Origin: Sphingobacterium tabacisoli
GTDB taxonomy: Bacteria; Bacteroidota; Bacteroidia; Sphingobacteriales; Sphingobacteriaceae
Assembly: GCF_017908035.1 (NCBI RefSeq)
Contig: NZ_JAEQMU010000001.1
Coordinates: 2,294,001-2,358,000 of the forward strand
Direction: 5' to 3'
DNA: 64,000 nt
Part shown: positions 8,708 through 18,176 of the stretch, in pieces
Layout: each line of letters opens with the position of its first letter
Numbering within the stretch: position 1 is the stretch's first letter
Made by a program: the position numbers and the translations under genes
Notes under the pieces: model-generated
What the model was told of the DNA's origin: nothing
What the model saw: only the letters and a program-made list of their open reading frames with translations
The model's database searches: none

Positions 8708-9433
8708 ATGGATAAGATTATACCCACCTTAATGATATTATTGATAACAGTCGCTTGCCAAAACCAATCCAAGAAACAACAAGAGCAAGAAGACCGAGTA
8801 GCTGTAGCGAAAAGTGAGAAAGAAAGTATGATAAAATCCAAGTTGGCATCGAAGAACTTGCTTCCAGACAACTTGAACATCTTATTTATAGCCTATAAAA
8901 ACTCCGACAAACTAGAGCTCTATGTCAAATCACCTACAGACGACTACTATGCCCTGCTCCAGACCTATGCCATATGTAAACGTTCTGGGATACTAGGTCC
9001 CAAAAAAGCAGAGGGCGACAAACAAGTCCCCGAGGGATTCTACCATATAGACCGTTTCAACTCCCAAAGTCTATACTACCTCTCGTTAGGTCTCAATTAC
9101 CCCAATGAACTTGATAAAAGTTTAGGTTATACCGGTTCAGATATATTCATCCATGGAAAATGTGAGACCGTAGGCTGTCTTCCGATGACGGATGACCTTA
9201 TCAAAGAAATATACCTCTACGCCTTATGGGCACAAGAATCTGGTCAGCAGCAAATACCAGTCTACATTTTCCCATTTGAAATGACCGATGAAAACATCGG
9301 AAACTTCAAATCCGAAGTAGACGCTAAGACTTATGCTTTTTGGAAAAACCTACAAGAAGGCTACGCATTGTTTCGAAAAAACTCAAAGGCACTACACTAT
9401 TCCGTACAGAGTGGAAGATATGTGTTTGATTAG
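8708..9433 (+). CDS. L,D-transpeptidase-family (YkuD/YafK) lipoprotein
   Basis: 241 residues. A short signal sequence ends in a lipobox (ITVAC, C17), so this is probably a lipoprotein facing the periplasm. The YkuD-type catalytic motif appears as IHGKCETVGCLPM with H149 and nucleophile C157, matching the YafK branch (HG...GC.M). Such enzymes make or cut 3-3 peptide links or lipoprotein anchors in peptidoglycan. It starts 21 bases after the Crp-like gene, so co-transcription is possible. The fold is confident; the precise reaction is unknown. Confidence 0.83.
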   Translation: MDKIIPTLMILLITVACQNQSKKQQEQEDRVAVAKSEKESMIKSKLASKNLLPDNLNILFIAYKNSDKLELYVKSPTDDYYALLQTYAICKRSGILGPKKAEGDKQVPEGFYHIDRFNSQSLYYLSLGLNYPNELDKSLGYTGSDIFIHGKCETVGCLPMTDDLIKEIYLYALWAQESGQQQIPVYIFPFEMTDENIGNFKSEVDAKTYAFWKNLQEGYALFRKNSKALHYSVQSGRYVFD

Positions 9434-9453
9434 ATCGCTGTGTAATTTTAAAT

Positions 9454-9876
9454 GAAGTTTTTTTGCGCCTCTATGCTGGCGCGGGGCATTAAACTTTTGC
9501 TTGATCAAAAGTTTAACAAAAATCAAGACTGTGTAGCCTATGTTCAACCCGGCGAGTAAAGCTATCTTGGCGGGGCCCTAGGTCTCCATTGCGCTTGCCC
9601 GCTCCATGGACTGGAACCCTTGTCTATTGCAAAATGTACAACAATGCTACGATAGCTTTACTGCCTTAGTTTCCATATGCTACAAGGTCGTTTTTTATTC
9701 GGTTTGTGTTAGATGTTCGCAATTACTTACATTTTGGAAAATGTCACCTTGGCGGGTTGCCAATTGTAGTAAGGGCGATCCGTTGTGGCAAGCCGGCACA
9801 GTGACGAGTTTTTGTATACTTTTTGCGGAAAAAAGTATGGGCCAGTCACGGCCTGAGTGGCAAAAGTAAACCTTCA
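9454..9876. repeat. Long copy of the intergenic repeat with internal stem-loops
   Basis: This covers nearly the whole 519-base gap before the AsmA-like gene. The ends match those of the compact copy at 735-843. The left end is near 9454-9497 (TTTTTGCGCCTCTATGCTGG) and the right end near 9811-9876 (GGCCAGTCACGGCCTGAGTG). Between them lie ~310 bases that include the hairpin AAACTTTTG/CAAAAGTTT (9491-9514), a 12-bp inverted repeat AGTAAAGCTATC (9555-9566) / GATAGCTTTACT (9651-9662), and ATACTTTTT/AAAAAGTAT near 9817. An 87-codon open frame at 9606-9869 has no protein-like features. The region is more GC-rich than other gaps. Confidence 0.6.
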
Positions 9877-9952
9877 TTAAAAGCCGATACATTTTTTCAT
9901 TATTCTCCTTAAATTTTAGCAGTTTTGCAGCACATAAAAAAATAAGATTGAC

Positions 9953-12900
9953 GTGCTGAAAAAGAGTTATATAATCGTTCTTAAAAGAATTTCCTATGTA
10001 TTTGCTGGACTAATAGCTGCTATCCTCATCGCAATGATTGCCATTCCCTACTTTTTCAAGGATCAAATCAATGCAACCATCAAGGAGATGACCAACAAAA
10101 CGATCAACGGAACACTCGCTTATCGAGATGTTGACGTCAGTTTTTTCACACACTTCCCATCCTTGACTACTTCCGTACATGACGTAGAGCTTAAAGGATC
10201 AGCACCTTTTCAAGACAGCACATTAATAGCCGTCAAAGAAATCAGTATAGGAGTAGATTTACTATCCCTATTTAAGGACAAAATAGTTTTAGATAAACTG
10301 ATCCTAACAAATGGGCGCATCAACGTATTGGTGGACTCACTGGGTGCAGCCAACTATAACATCTATACCAGTACCGACAGTACTACAACCTCAGACCCAG
10401 AGAAAAATGCTGACGGGCAGATCGCCTTCAAATTATTAAAACTTAAAAATGTAGACCTTCACTATTCGGATGCTTCACTACCGATGCTTATTGAAGCCAA
10501 GAACATCGATTACGAAGGAAAGGGAGATTTGACATCCTCTATTTTCGACCTAAAGACAAATGCCAAAATCGAAGCGTTTTCTTTTATGTTTGACAACGAG
10601 AGATACATTGAGCACAAAAGCATCGATGCCCAGCTGATTACACAAATCAATACCGGCGATCTCTCCTTCGTATTTGAAAAAAACGATATCCGTATCAATA
10701 AACTCCCTGTGCGGTTTAAAGGCTCTTTCGCGTTTCTTCCCAATGGTTATCATTTAGATTTCAAGCTCAAATCACAGGAAAGTACCCTCAATGAATTACT
10801 ATCGCTAGTTCCTAAAGCCTACGCCGACTGGCTAAAAGACACCCATGTAAAAGGTACGTCAGAAGTATTTATGAATCTGATAGGAGATTATATTGCTGAT
10901 GAACACAAAATGCCTGATCTAAGCTTAGGATTGATCATCAATGATGGCTATCTCGCTTACAAAGATGCCAAAACACCGATTTCCGGATGGAATGCAAAAT
11001 TCAGGGTGGACCTGCCCCAAATGAATATGGACTCACTAGCTATCGACCTGCGTCAATTTGAGTTCAAGATCGCTAATGGCTTCTTCAAGACCGAAGGACA
11101 TATTGCCGGTGTAGACCCGATGAACATCCGCTCGACAGTCAACAGTTCACTAGACCTAGGAAGCCTTTATCAAGCCGTACAATGGCCAGACTTCACCTTT
11201 GCCGGTCAGCTTGACCTTAACGGCGCGATAGACGGAACTTATGCCACAGATACCTTGACCTACGGTCTTCGTAATAAAAAAGAAGTATACATATCTTCTA
11301 TTCCAACATTCAATATTAAAAACGTATTGAAGAATGGTTACTTCAAACTCAGTAGTCTACCAATGGCTATCGAGAAGATAGCCTACACGCTTGAGGCTTC
11401 GGGAACCGACAAACAACTTAAAAATGCGAAAATCGCAATAAAAGACATAGATATCGCTGCCCTCAACAACTTCATTAAAGGACATGCAGACATCAAGGAT
11501 TTTCAAAAACTCCATCTCGATGCAAATGTACAGGCGGATATTGACCTTTCAGACATTAAGAAAATATACCCTATTCAGGATATAGAACTCGCAGGTAATG
11601 TCTTCGTTAATATTATCTCCAAAGGATTTATGGATTTGAAGAAAAACATAATTCCAGAAACCAGTGCGACCATCAGTATGAAAAACGGTTACTTTATGAC
11701 CGCGGATTATCCCGTTCCTTTGGAAGAGATACAGGTAGAGACCTATATCAATAGTAAAAAAGGCTCCCTCCGTGATTTAAATGTAAAGATACTTCCGATT
11801 TCCTTCAAACTCGGTGGCGAACCATTCTTTCTGCATGCCGATTTTCAAAACTTCAACAACATCAAGTATGCTGTCAAATCTAAAGGAAAGCTGAACCTTG
11901 GTCCTATCTATAAAATCTTCGCGTTAGAGGGTACAAATATAGACGGCTATATCCGTACTGATCTAGATCTTGCCGGATTACAAAGTGACGCTTTACAGGG
12001 AAGGTATAACCGACTTAAGAATCAAGGTAACATCGATATTGGCAACATCAAAATAGACACTGAACTACTTCCTCAACCCGTACGTATCAAAAGTGGCAAG
12101 TTCTCTTTTAAACAGGAAAAGTTAAATTTTGACAAATTTGTCGCCCAATATGCAAACAACGAATTGAGCGTAAAAGGATATATCAACAACATCATTAACT
12201 ACCTGACCCTAGACACAGATATATTAAAAGGCAATTTTGACATACATAGCCGTAAAATAAATCTGAACGATTTCATGGCATTCAGTGCTCCCTCGACCAC
12301 ATCAGCATCAAGTAGTAGCTCTGGCGTTATCTTATTACCTAAAAATCTTGATATAGAAGTTTTGGGAACTGCCGACCAAGTGACTTATGATCAACTTCTA
12401 ATTCAAAAATTCAGAGGAAACTTAAAACTAAAGGATGGTAAGCTCGCACTCGAAAACACTGGCTTCCAGCTTGCAGGCCTCACGACCGATATGCAGATGA
12501 ACTATCAGCCCATCACCCCTTATAAAGCCAAATTCGACTTTAAAGTGAAGGCAGATAGCTTCGATATACAACGTGCTTATCACGAAATACCCCTATTTCA
12601 ACAGATGGTCACTAGTGCAAAAGATGCACACGGTATCATTTCTCTAGATTACCAACTTGCCGGATTATTAGATGCCAATATGGATCCAATCATGCCGTCT
12701 ATACAGGGGCAGGGTGTATTAAGCCTGAACCAGATTCGATTCAAGAATTTCAAATTGCTCAATGGCATCAGTCAAGCGACTTCAAAAGAGGGATTCCTAG
12801 ATGCAGACCTTAAAAAAGTTAATATCCATAGCTCCATCAAAAATAATGTCATGACCATTCCCCGCACCAAAATGAAGATGGCAGGTTTTAGACCACGCTT

Positions 12901-13126
12901 TGAGGGGCAGGTCACTTTAGATGGACGAATGAATATCGGGTTTAGATTAGGACTTCCTCCACTCGGCATACTGGGAATACCGATGCGAATCAATGGTACT
13001 TCCGACAACTTCAAGATCAAGCTGGGACGCTATAAAGAAGATGACCTAGATACAGAAATGGATGAGGAAGACAAAGCTGCTTACGATGCTTCGTTGCAGC
13101 AAGACAGCTTGTCCAATAAATTGTAA
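9953..13126 (+). CDS. AsmA-like envelope protein
   Basis: 1057 residues starting at GTG. One N-terminal membrane helix (about 13-34, YVFAGLIAAILIAMIAIPYF) is followed by an AsmA N-terminal domain (NATIKEMTNKTINGTLAYRDVDVSFFTHFPSL). A very long series of beta-rich repeats with AsmA-like motifs follows, including NANPL-like turns and the C-terminal GxxxSLDGRMNIGFRLGLPPLGILGIP. AsmA/TamB-like proteins form a hydrophobic groove that bridges the inner and outer membranes and are thought to move lipids. The acidic tail (EDDLDTEMDEEDKA) is unusual. It ends 12 bases before the convergent fatty-acid hydroxylase gene. Confidence 0.85.
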   Translation: MLKKSYIIVLKRISYVFAGLIAAILIAMIAIPYFFKDQINATIKEMTNKTINGTLAYRDVDVSFFTHFPSLTTSVHDVELKGSAPFQDSTLIAVKEISIGVDLLSLFKDKIVLDKLILTNGRINVLVDSLGAANYNIYTSTDSTTTSDPEKNADGQIAFKLLKLKNVDLHYSDASLPMLIEAKNIDYEGKGDLTSSIFDLKTNAKIEAFSFMFDNERYIEHKSIDAQLITQINTGDLSFVFEKNDIRINKLPVRFKGSFAFLPNGYHLDFKLKSQESTLNELLSLVPKAYADWLKDTHVKGTSEVFMNLIGDYIADEHKMPDLSLGLIINDGYLAYKDAKTPISGWNAKFRVDLPQMNMDSLAIDLRQFEFKIANGFFKTEGHIAGVDPMNIRSTVNSSLDLGSLYQAVQWPDFTFAGQLDLNGAIDGTYATDTLTYGLRNKKEVYISSIPTFNIKNVLKNGYFKLSSLPMAIEKIAYTLEASGTDKQLKNAKIAIKDIDIAALNNFIKGHADIKDFQKLHLDANVQADIDLSDIKKIYPIQDIELAGNVFVNIISKGFMDLKKNIIPETSATISMKNGYFMTADYPVPLEEIQVETYINSKKGSLRDLNVKILPISFKLGGEPFFLHADFQNFNNIKYAVKSKGKLNLGPIYKIFALEGTNIDGYIRTDLDLAGLQSDALQGRYNRLKNQGNIDIGNIKIDTELLPQPVRIKSGKFSFKQEKLNFDKFVAQYANNELSVKGYINNIINYLTLDTDILKGNFDIHSRKINLNDFMAFSAPSTTSASSSSSGVILLPKNLDIEVLGTADQVTYDQLLIQKFRGNLKLKDGKLALENTGFQLAGLTTDMQMNYQPITPYKAKFDFKVKADSFDIQRAYHEIPLFQQMVTSAKDAHGIISLDYQLAGLLDANMDPIMPSIQGQGVLSLNQIRFKNFKLLNGISQATSKEGFLDADLKKVNIHSSIKNNVMTIPRTKMKMAGFRPRFEGQVTLDGRMNIGFRLGLPPLGILGIPMRINGTSDNFKIKLGRYKEDDLDTEMDEEDKAAYDASLQQDSLSNKL

Positions 13127-13138
13127 TAAAGAGAATAT

Positions 13139-13777
13139 CTATTTCTTTTTACTTTCGCGCTTAGGGAAGCCGGAATTGAATACCTTATCCCATATCGCTG
13201 AACTAACGCCAAATCCTTTTTCAGGATCCGAATAGTGGTGTAACATATGATGGTCTTTAATCTTCTTGAAAAGCCCTGACTTAAAGTTGGCATGATGCAT
13301 CGCATAATGACACTCATCATAAATCAAATACCCAAATAAAAAACCAGCAAAGAAAGAAGCTAAAGTAAATTCAGGAAAGAAAAGATAAAAAATAAAATAA
13401 ATAATCGTAGCCATCGGGATACTCGCAGAAAGTGGCATCACCAAACGCAACCGATCCTTCGGATAATCATGATGTACACCGTGGAAGATAAAATGTATAC
13501 GTTGTCCAAATTTACTTTTCGGTTCGAAATGAAATACCCAACGGTGTAAGATGTATTCTGCGAACGTCCAAAAAGCTAATCCAAATAAAAAATACAAAAC
13601 AATATTACCCACCGACATTTCACCTACTACGTAAGACTTGCGTATAAAATAAATAATAACCGGAATCCAAAAAATTAAGGGAACGGTAAAATGCACCTTG
13701 GTCAATGATTCCAAAAAATCATTCTTAAACATTCGCGTCGATTCCGTAGAATTTGAAACGTAATTTTTCTTTGCCAT
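13139..13777 (-). CDS. Fatty-acid 2-hydroxylase-like sterol desaturase-superfamily protein
   Basis: 212 residues with four membrane segments and the di-iron histidine clusters of the fatty acid hydroxylase superfamily: H78/H83 (ILHRWVFH), H95-H103 (HFIFHGVHH), H157-H162 (HYAMHH) and H176-H181 (HHMLHH). Size and motif order match Scs7/FA2H-type enzymes that hydroxylate the C2 of the acyl chain of sphingolipids. Because Sphingobacteriaceae make ceramides with 2-hydroxy acids, that role is a reasonable inference here, though not proven. The gene is convergent with the AsmA-like gene and has no obvious partner. Confidence 0.85.
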   Translation of the reverse strand: MAKKNYVSNSTESTRMFKNDFLESLTKVHFTVPLIFWIPVIIYFIRKSYVVGEMSVGNIVLYFLFGLAFWTFAEYILHRWVFHFEPKSKFGQRIHFIFHGVHHDYPKDRLRLVMPLSASIPMATIIYFIFYLFFPEFTLASFFAGFLFGYLIYDECHYAMHHANFKSGLFKKIKDHHMLHHYSDPEKGFGVSSAIWDKVFNSGFPKRESKKK

Positions 13778-13961
13778 AAATCGATTGATTCAATCTCTGC
13801 TCTAACTATAATCTCCAAAAAAGGTTAACACAAAATTAATGTTCACAAATAACATTCAAAAGACCTATTCGTCATATTTATGTCCCAATACTGACTTTTA
13901 TACCCATAAAGTTAAATAGAAATAAGATCCATCAAACCCCAATTACAAATTTCAGATACCT

Positions 13962-13987
13962 AAAATTACAAAGAATTTTGTAATTTT
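13962..13987. repeat. Inverted repeat upstream of the topoisomerase gene
   Basis: Arms AAAATTACAAA and TTTGTAATTTT, four bases apart, about 54 bases before the ATG at 14041. The right arm contains TAATTTTA, which could serve as the -7 region. This could be an operator overlapping the promoter. Confidence 0.4.
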
Positions 13988-14040
13988 ACCCTGGCAGAAA
14001 CAGCCCTTACATCACCCTTAGCATAATTAAAGTAACATAA

Positions 14041-16695
14041 ATGATTGATGAAATAAACGGTTCTGAGGACAATAATTTAGAGAACAACCAACAACAGGAA
14101 TCTGAACAGGCCAGTAATACCATACCCTTATCAGGGCTTTATGAAAACTGGTTCTTAGACTATGCATCCTATGTTATATTAGATCGGGCCGTGCCTCATA
14201 TCAATGATGGCTTCAAACCCGTGCAACGCCGTATCCTTCACTCGCTAAAAGAGATGGATGATGGGCGCTTCAATAAAGCCGCAAATGTCGTCGGGAATAC
14301 TATGAAATATCACCCTCACGGTGATGCTTCTATTGGTGATGCCATGGTACAGATCGGCCAGAAAGATCTTTTGATTGAGTGCCAGGGAAACTGGGGAGAT
14401 CCTGTTACAGGAGACTCTGCTGCTGCCCCACGTTATATCGAAGCAAGGCTTTCTAAATTTGCAAACGAAGTTGTATTCAACCCAGATACCACAGAATGGC
14501 AGCTGAGTTATGATGGTCGTAATAAAGAACCACTCACACTTCCTGTCAAGTTTCCACTATTACTTGCCCAGGGAGCTGAAGGAATCGCTGTAGGTCTAGC
14601 GACCAAAATTATGCCCCACAACTTCGTTGAACTAATTCTTGCTTCTATTCAAGTATTGAAAGGAGAAAGACCCGATATATATCCAGATTTCCCAACAGGA
14701 GGCCTAGCCGATGTATCGAATTACAACGAAGGACAACGCGGTGGTAAAATTAGAGTAAGGGCCAAAATCGAAGAACGGGATAAAAAGACGCTTGCGATTA
14801 CCGAAATACCTTACGGAACGACAACAGGCGCCTTGATAGACAGTATTGTTTCAGCAAACGACAAGGGTAAAATCAAAATCAAAAAAATTGAAGATAATAC
14901 CGCCAAAGAGGTAGAGATCGTCGTACACCTTGCTCCTGGTATATCACCTGATGTCACCATAGATGCACTCTATGCGTTTACATCCTGCGAGTCTTCGATT
15001 TCACCGAATACCTGTGTTATCAAGGATAACAAGCCTTACTTTATGAGTGTCAATGATATTCTCATTGAAAACACAGAACAGACAAAGGCTTTGTTAAAAT
15101 TAGAATTGGAGATTCGTCTTCGAGAGCTACAAGAGAAGATTTTCTTCAGCAATCTACTCAAAATCTTTATCCAAGAGGGGATGTACAAACATCCGGACTA
15201 TGAAAACTCTGGTGATTTTGATACGGTGACCCAAGTTTTGACCCAGTTATTCACTCCTTTCTTTGAACAATTCTATCGTGAAATAACACCCGAAGATTAC
15301 AAAAAGCTTATCGACAAACCGATGAGTAGTATTACGCGCTTCGACGTCAAAAAAGCCGACGAGCAAATGAAATCTTTAGAGGATGAAATTAAGGAAGTTA
15401 AGAAAAACCTTCGTCAACTCACTGAATTCACGATCAGTTGGTTTGAGAAATTACAGACCAAATATTCAAAAGGACGCGAGCGCAAAACTGAACTTCGTAT
15501 TTTTGACAAAGTAGAAGCCGCACAAGTAGCATTGGCCAATGCCAAACTATACGTCAACCGCGAAGAAGGGTTTATCGGTACGAGCATGAAGAAAGATGAA
15601 TTTGTTTCAGACTGTTCGGACATTGATGATATCATCGTATTCCGCGAGGATGGGAAGTACAGTGTCGTAAAAGTACAGGATAAAGTTTTCGTAGGTAAGG
15701 ATATTATCCATGTAGCGGTATTCAAAAAAGGAGACGAACGGACAATATACAATACAATATATAAAGACGGTCCAAATGGTACAACCTACATTAAAAGGTT
15801 CTGCGTAACAGCTGTGACCCGAGACAAGGATTACGATGTTAGTAAGGGCACCAAAGGTTCTAAGATCCTCTACTTCTCAGCCAATCCAAATGGCGAAGCA
15901 GAAGTCGTAAATATACAGCTCAAGCCACATACTAAACTGAGAAAAACAACCTTTGATCAGGATTTCGCCGAAATAGCTATCAAAGGCAAGGGCTCGATGG
16001 GAAATATTGTTTCCAAATACCCAGTAAAGAAAATAGCGTTCAAAAGCGCGGGTGTATCTACTCTAGCTGGTCGAAAAATATGGTATGACGAAGTTCTAAA
16101 ACGACTTAATGCAGATGAACGCGGCAAATTCTTAGGAGAGTTTGACGGAGACGACAAGATCTTAATGGTCTTCCAAGACGGTTCATTTGAATTATCAAAC
16201 TTTGATCTTAACAATCATTTTGACGAGAAAATGATCCGGATAGAGAAACACCTCCCGAACCACGTTTACACCGCTGTACATAAAGACGGAAAATCGGAAG
16301 CCTATTATGTAAAACGTTTCCTATTTGACGACATACAAATCGGAAAACGTGTTTCTTTCATCAACGAAGAGCCAGGTTCCAAATTGATTCTATTGACAAA
16401 CAACCCAGATCCAGTAGTCAGGATCGACCAGTTAAAAGGCAAGTCCCAATTGGCGGAGACAATAGAACAATCGTTAAATGAACTGATTGACGTCAAGAAA
16501 ATCAAAGCACAGGGCAATAGACTTTCTTTCCATAATGTACAAAAAGTAACTAGCCTGAAAGAAGAGATTGACCTTGCTGTACCTCCGACCAATGACTCGG
16601 ACCAAGATACAACAGGCGCTGATTCCATTACGTTGGAAATCACCAATCCAGACGATATACAAACCGATGACGATGGTCAGATCGGATTATTTTAA
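14041..16695 (+). CDS. parC: DNA gyrase/topoisomerase IV subunit A (probably ParC)
   Basis: 884 residues with the type IIA topoisomerase breakage-reunion domain and a C-terminal beta-pinwheel. The catalytic tyrosine is Y132 in AAPRYIEARLSKF. The quinolone-determining region reads HPHGDASIGDAM (91-102). The residue equivalent to the E. coli Ser80/83 is alanine (A96) and the acidic position is D100. The C-terminal domain lacks the GyrA box in its usual form, and the early sequence (LYENWFLDYASYVILDRAVPHINDG) is like Bacteroidota ParC, so topoisomerase IV is favoured over gyrase. No parE is adjacent, which is less usual. The acidic tail after 850 is low complexity. Confidence 0.88.
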   Translation: MIDEINGSEDNNLENNQQQESEQASNTIPLSGLYENWFLDYASYVILDRAVPHINDGFKPVQRRILHSLKEMDDGRFNKAANVVGNTMKYHPHGDASIGDAMVQIGQKDLLIECQGNWGDPVTGDSAAAPRYIEARLSKFANEVVFNPDTTEWQLSYDGRNKEPLTLPVKFPLLLAQGAEGIAVGLATKIMPHNFVELILASIQVLKGERPDIYPDFPTGGLADVSNYNEGQRGGKIRVRAKIEERDKKTLAITEIPYGTTTGALIDSIVSANDKGKIKIKKIEDNTAKEVEIVVHLAPGISPDVTIDALYAFTSCESSISPNTCVIKDNKPYFMSVNDILIENTEQTKALLKLELEIRLRELQEKIFFSNLLKIFIQEGMYKHPDYENSGDFDTVTQVLTQLFTPFFEQFYREITPEDYKKLIDKPMSSITRFDVKKADEQMKSLEDEIKEVKKNLRQLTEFTISWFEKLQTKYSKGRERKTELRIFDKVEAAQVALANAKLYVNREEGFIGTSMKKDEFVSDCSDIDDIIVFREDGKYSVVKVQDKVFVGKDIIHVAVFKKGDERTIYNTIYKDGPNGTTYIKRFCVTAVTRDKDYDVSKGTKGSKILYFSANPNGEAEVVNIQLKPHTKLRKTTFDQDFAEIAIKGKGSMGNIVSKYPVKKIAFKSAGVSTLAGRKIWYDEVLKRLNADERGKFLGEFDGDDKILMVFQDGSFELSNFDLNNHFDEKMIRIEKHLPNHVYTAVHKDGKSEAYYVKRFLFDDIQIGKRVSFINEEPGSKLILLTNNPDPVVRIDQLKGKSQLAETIEQSLNELIDVKKIKAQGNRLSFHNVQKVTSLKEEIDLAVPPTNDSDQDTTGADSITLEITNPDDIQTDDDGQIGLF

Positions 16696-16701
16696 AACAC
16701 G

Positions 16702-16733
16702 AAAAAGGAGCTAATATTTAGCTCCTTTTTTTG
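16702..16733 (+). terminator. Terminator after parC
   Basis: Stem AAAAAGGAGCTAA / TTAGCTCCTTTTT, with a T-run extending to base 16732. Confidence 0.85.
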
Positions 16734-16905
16734 TAGAGTTAATAAAGAAACATAATCTTAAAAAATTCAATGATTTTCTGATTTTCATCAAACTCTTAAT
16801 ACAAAAACGCAAAAACATTTAATTAATTCATTATTATTTGCACTTCTTTGCCTTTTTATCGTAATTTAGACATTACTTAATAAGATCCTCCTCACGATTG
16901 AGATT

Positions 16906-18135
16906 ATGATTATGATAAAAAAACTCACATATTTTTGCTTTCCGGTATTAGTAATCTTTTCATCGGTCACAGCCTCTGCACAAATCGATTCTACAAAATA
17001 CAAAAGTATCGTGGTGGCTATAGAAGATGCTAAATCAAAATTCGCTCCGGATAAAAGAACGAAATTAATCGAACTCACGGATGCGGACCTACAAACTAAT
17101 ACTTATACTATACAGACCACAGAAGCCAACGCACTCTCTTTCCTGGAGGAAAAACTACAAAAAAGTGGTGCTCAGCTTAAAATGAAACTTTATCCTGACA
17201 CGTCCGTTGGCACTACTCCTTTCGGTATTATCAACCTATCTGTAGCAAATCTACGTACAAAACCAGGACATGCTTCCGAGATGGCTTCTCAGGCACTACT
17301 AGGCACACAGGTAGATATATTACAAAAGTCTAATGGAGAATACAGGGTACGCACCCCCGAAGGCTACATTTCATGGGTACCAACATCTTCTTTGGTACCA
17401 ATGACCAAAGCGAATCTACAGGAATGGAAAAACAGAAAAAAAGTAGTCTACACCAATGATTTTGGTAAGGCCTATTCAAAACCAGATTCAAAAAGCATCC
17501 GTATATCGGATTTGGTCTATGGAAATATACTGGCATTACAAAAAGAAACCCCACAATTCTATGAAATCGCTTATCCAGACGGACGGATTGGATACATCCC
17601 CAAAGACGAAGCAATTGTAATGGAACATTGGATAAAGTCCAGAAATCTGACTGCCGACAACGTACTAAGTAGCGCCAAGAGCATGTTGGGCCTACCTTAC
17701 CTTTGGGGTGGTACATCTGTCAAAGGTGTAGATTGCAGTGGTTTCACTAAAACTGCATTCTTTATGAATGGTTATGTGATTCCGCGCGACGCTTCTCAAC
17801 AAGTATTAGCTGGCGAAACAGTAGACATTCTTGACAGCGAAGGACATTTTGATGCTAGCAAAGCTTTAAAAAACTTAAAGCCTGCAGATTTACTTTTCTT
17901 TGCAGCTGGTAAGGCGAAAAATGCAAATGCTAGAGTTACACACGTAGCCCTTTATATAGGCAATGGAGAATTTATCCATTCTGCAGGAACAGTACGTATC
18001 AACTCCATGCTAAAAGATGCAAACAATTATGATGACTTCCAGACTAGAAGTGTCGTTGCTGCAAAACGTTACATCGGAGCACACGACAATGCCATCCAAG
18101 CCATCCAAGATAATTCATTCTACAAAAAACAATAA
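16906..18135 (+). CDS. NlpC/P60 (C40) peptidase with SH3-like domains, YkfC type
   Basis: 409 residues. The signal peptide (about 1-25) ends at TASAQ. Two bacterial SH3-like domains (about 105-160 and 170-240) precede the catalytic domain (from ~250). C277 lies in GVDCSGF and H346 in THVALYIG, followed by EFIHSAG. The architecture equals YkfC-like gamma-D-glutamyl-L-diamino acid endopeptidases, which release L-Ala-D-Glu from murein peptides. The next gene encodes the enzyme that epimerises exactly that dipeptide, supporting the assignment. The ATG at 16906 is followed by a second ATG at 16912; either keeps the signal peptide. Confidence 0.88.
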   Translation: MIMIKKLTYFCFPVLVIFSSVTASAQIDSTKYKSIVVAIEDAKSKFAPDKRTKLIELTDADLQTNTYTIQTTEANALSFLEEKLQKSGAQLKMKLYPDTSVGTTPFGIINLSVANLRTKPGHASEMASQALLGTQVDILQKSNGEYRVRTPEGYISWVPTSSLVPMTKANLQEWKNRKKVVYTNDFGKAYSKPDSKSIRISDLVYGNILALQKETPQFYEIAYPDGRIGYIPKDEAIVMEHWIKSRNLTADNVLSSAKSMLGLPYLWGGTSVKGVDCSGFTKTAFFMNGYVIPRDASQQVLAGETVDILDSEGHFDASKALKNLKPADLLFFAAGKAKNANARVTHVALYIGNGEFIHSAGTVRINSMLKDANNYDDFQTRSVVAAKRYIGAHDNAIQAIQDNSFYKKQ

Positions 18136-18176
18136 GTCCCATAATACGGATAAGTAAATAAACAACAGATACAACC

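Noticed and set aside
9606..9869. 87-codon open frame in the gap before the AsmA-like gene
   Set aside because: It falls inside the repeat element, shares its end sequence with non-coding copies elsewhere, and has an unnatural Cys/Trp-rich composition.
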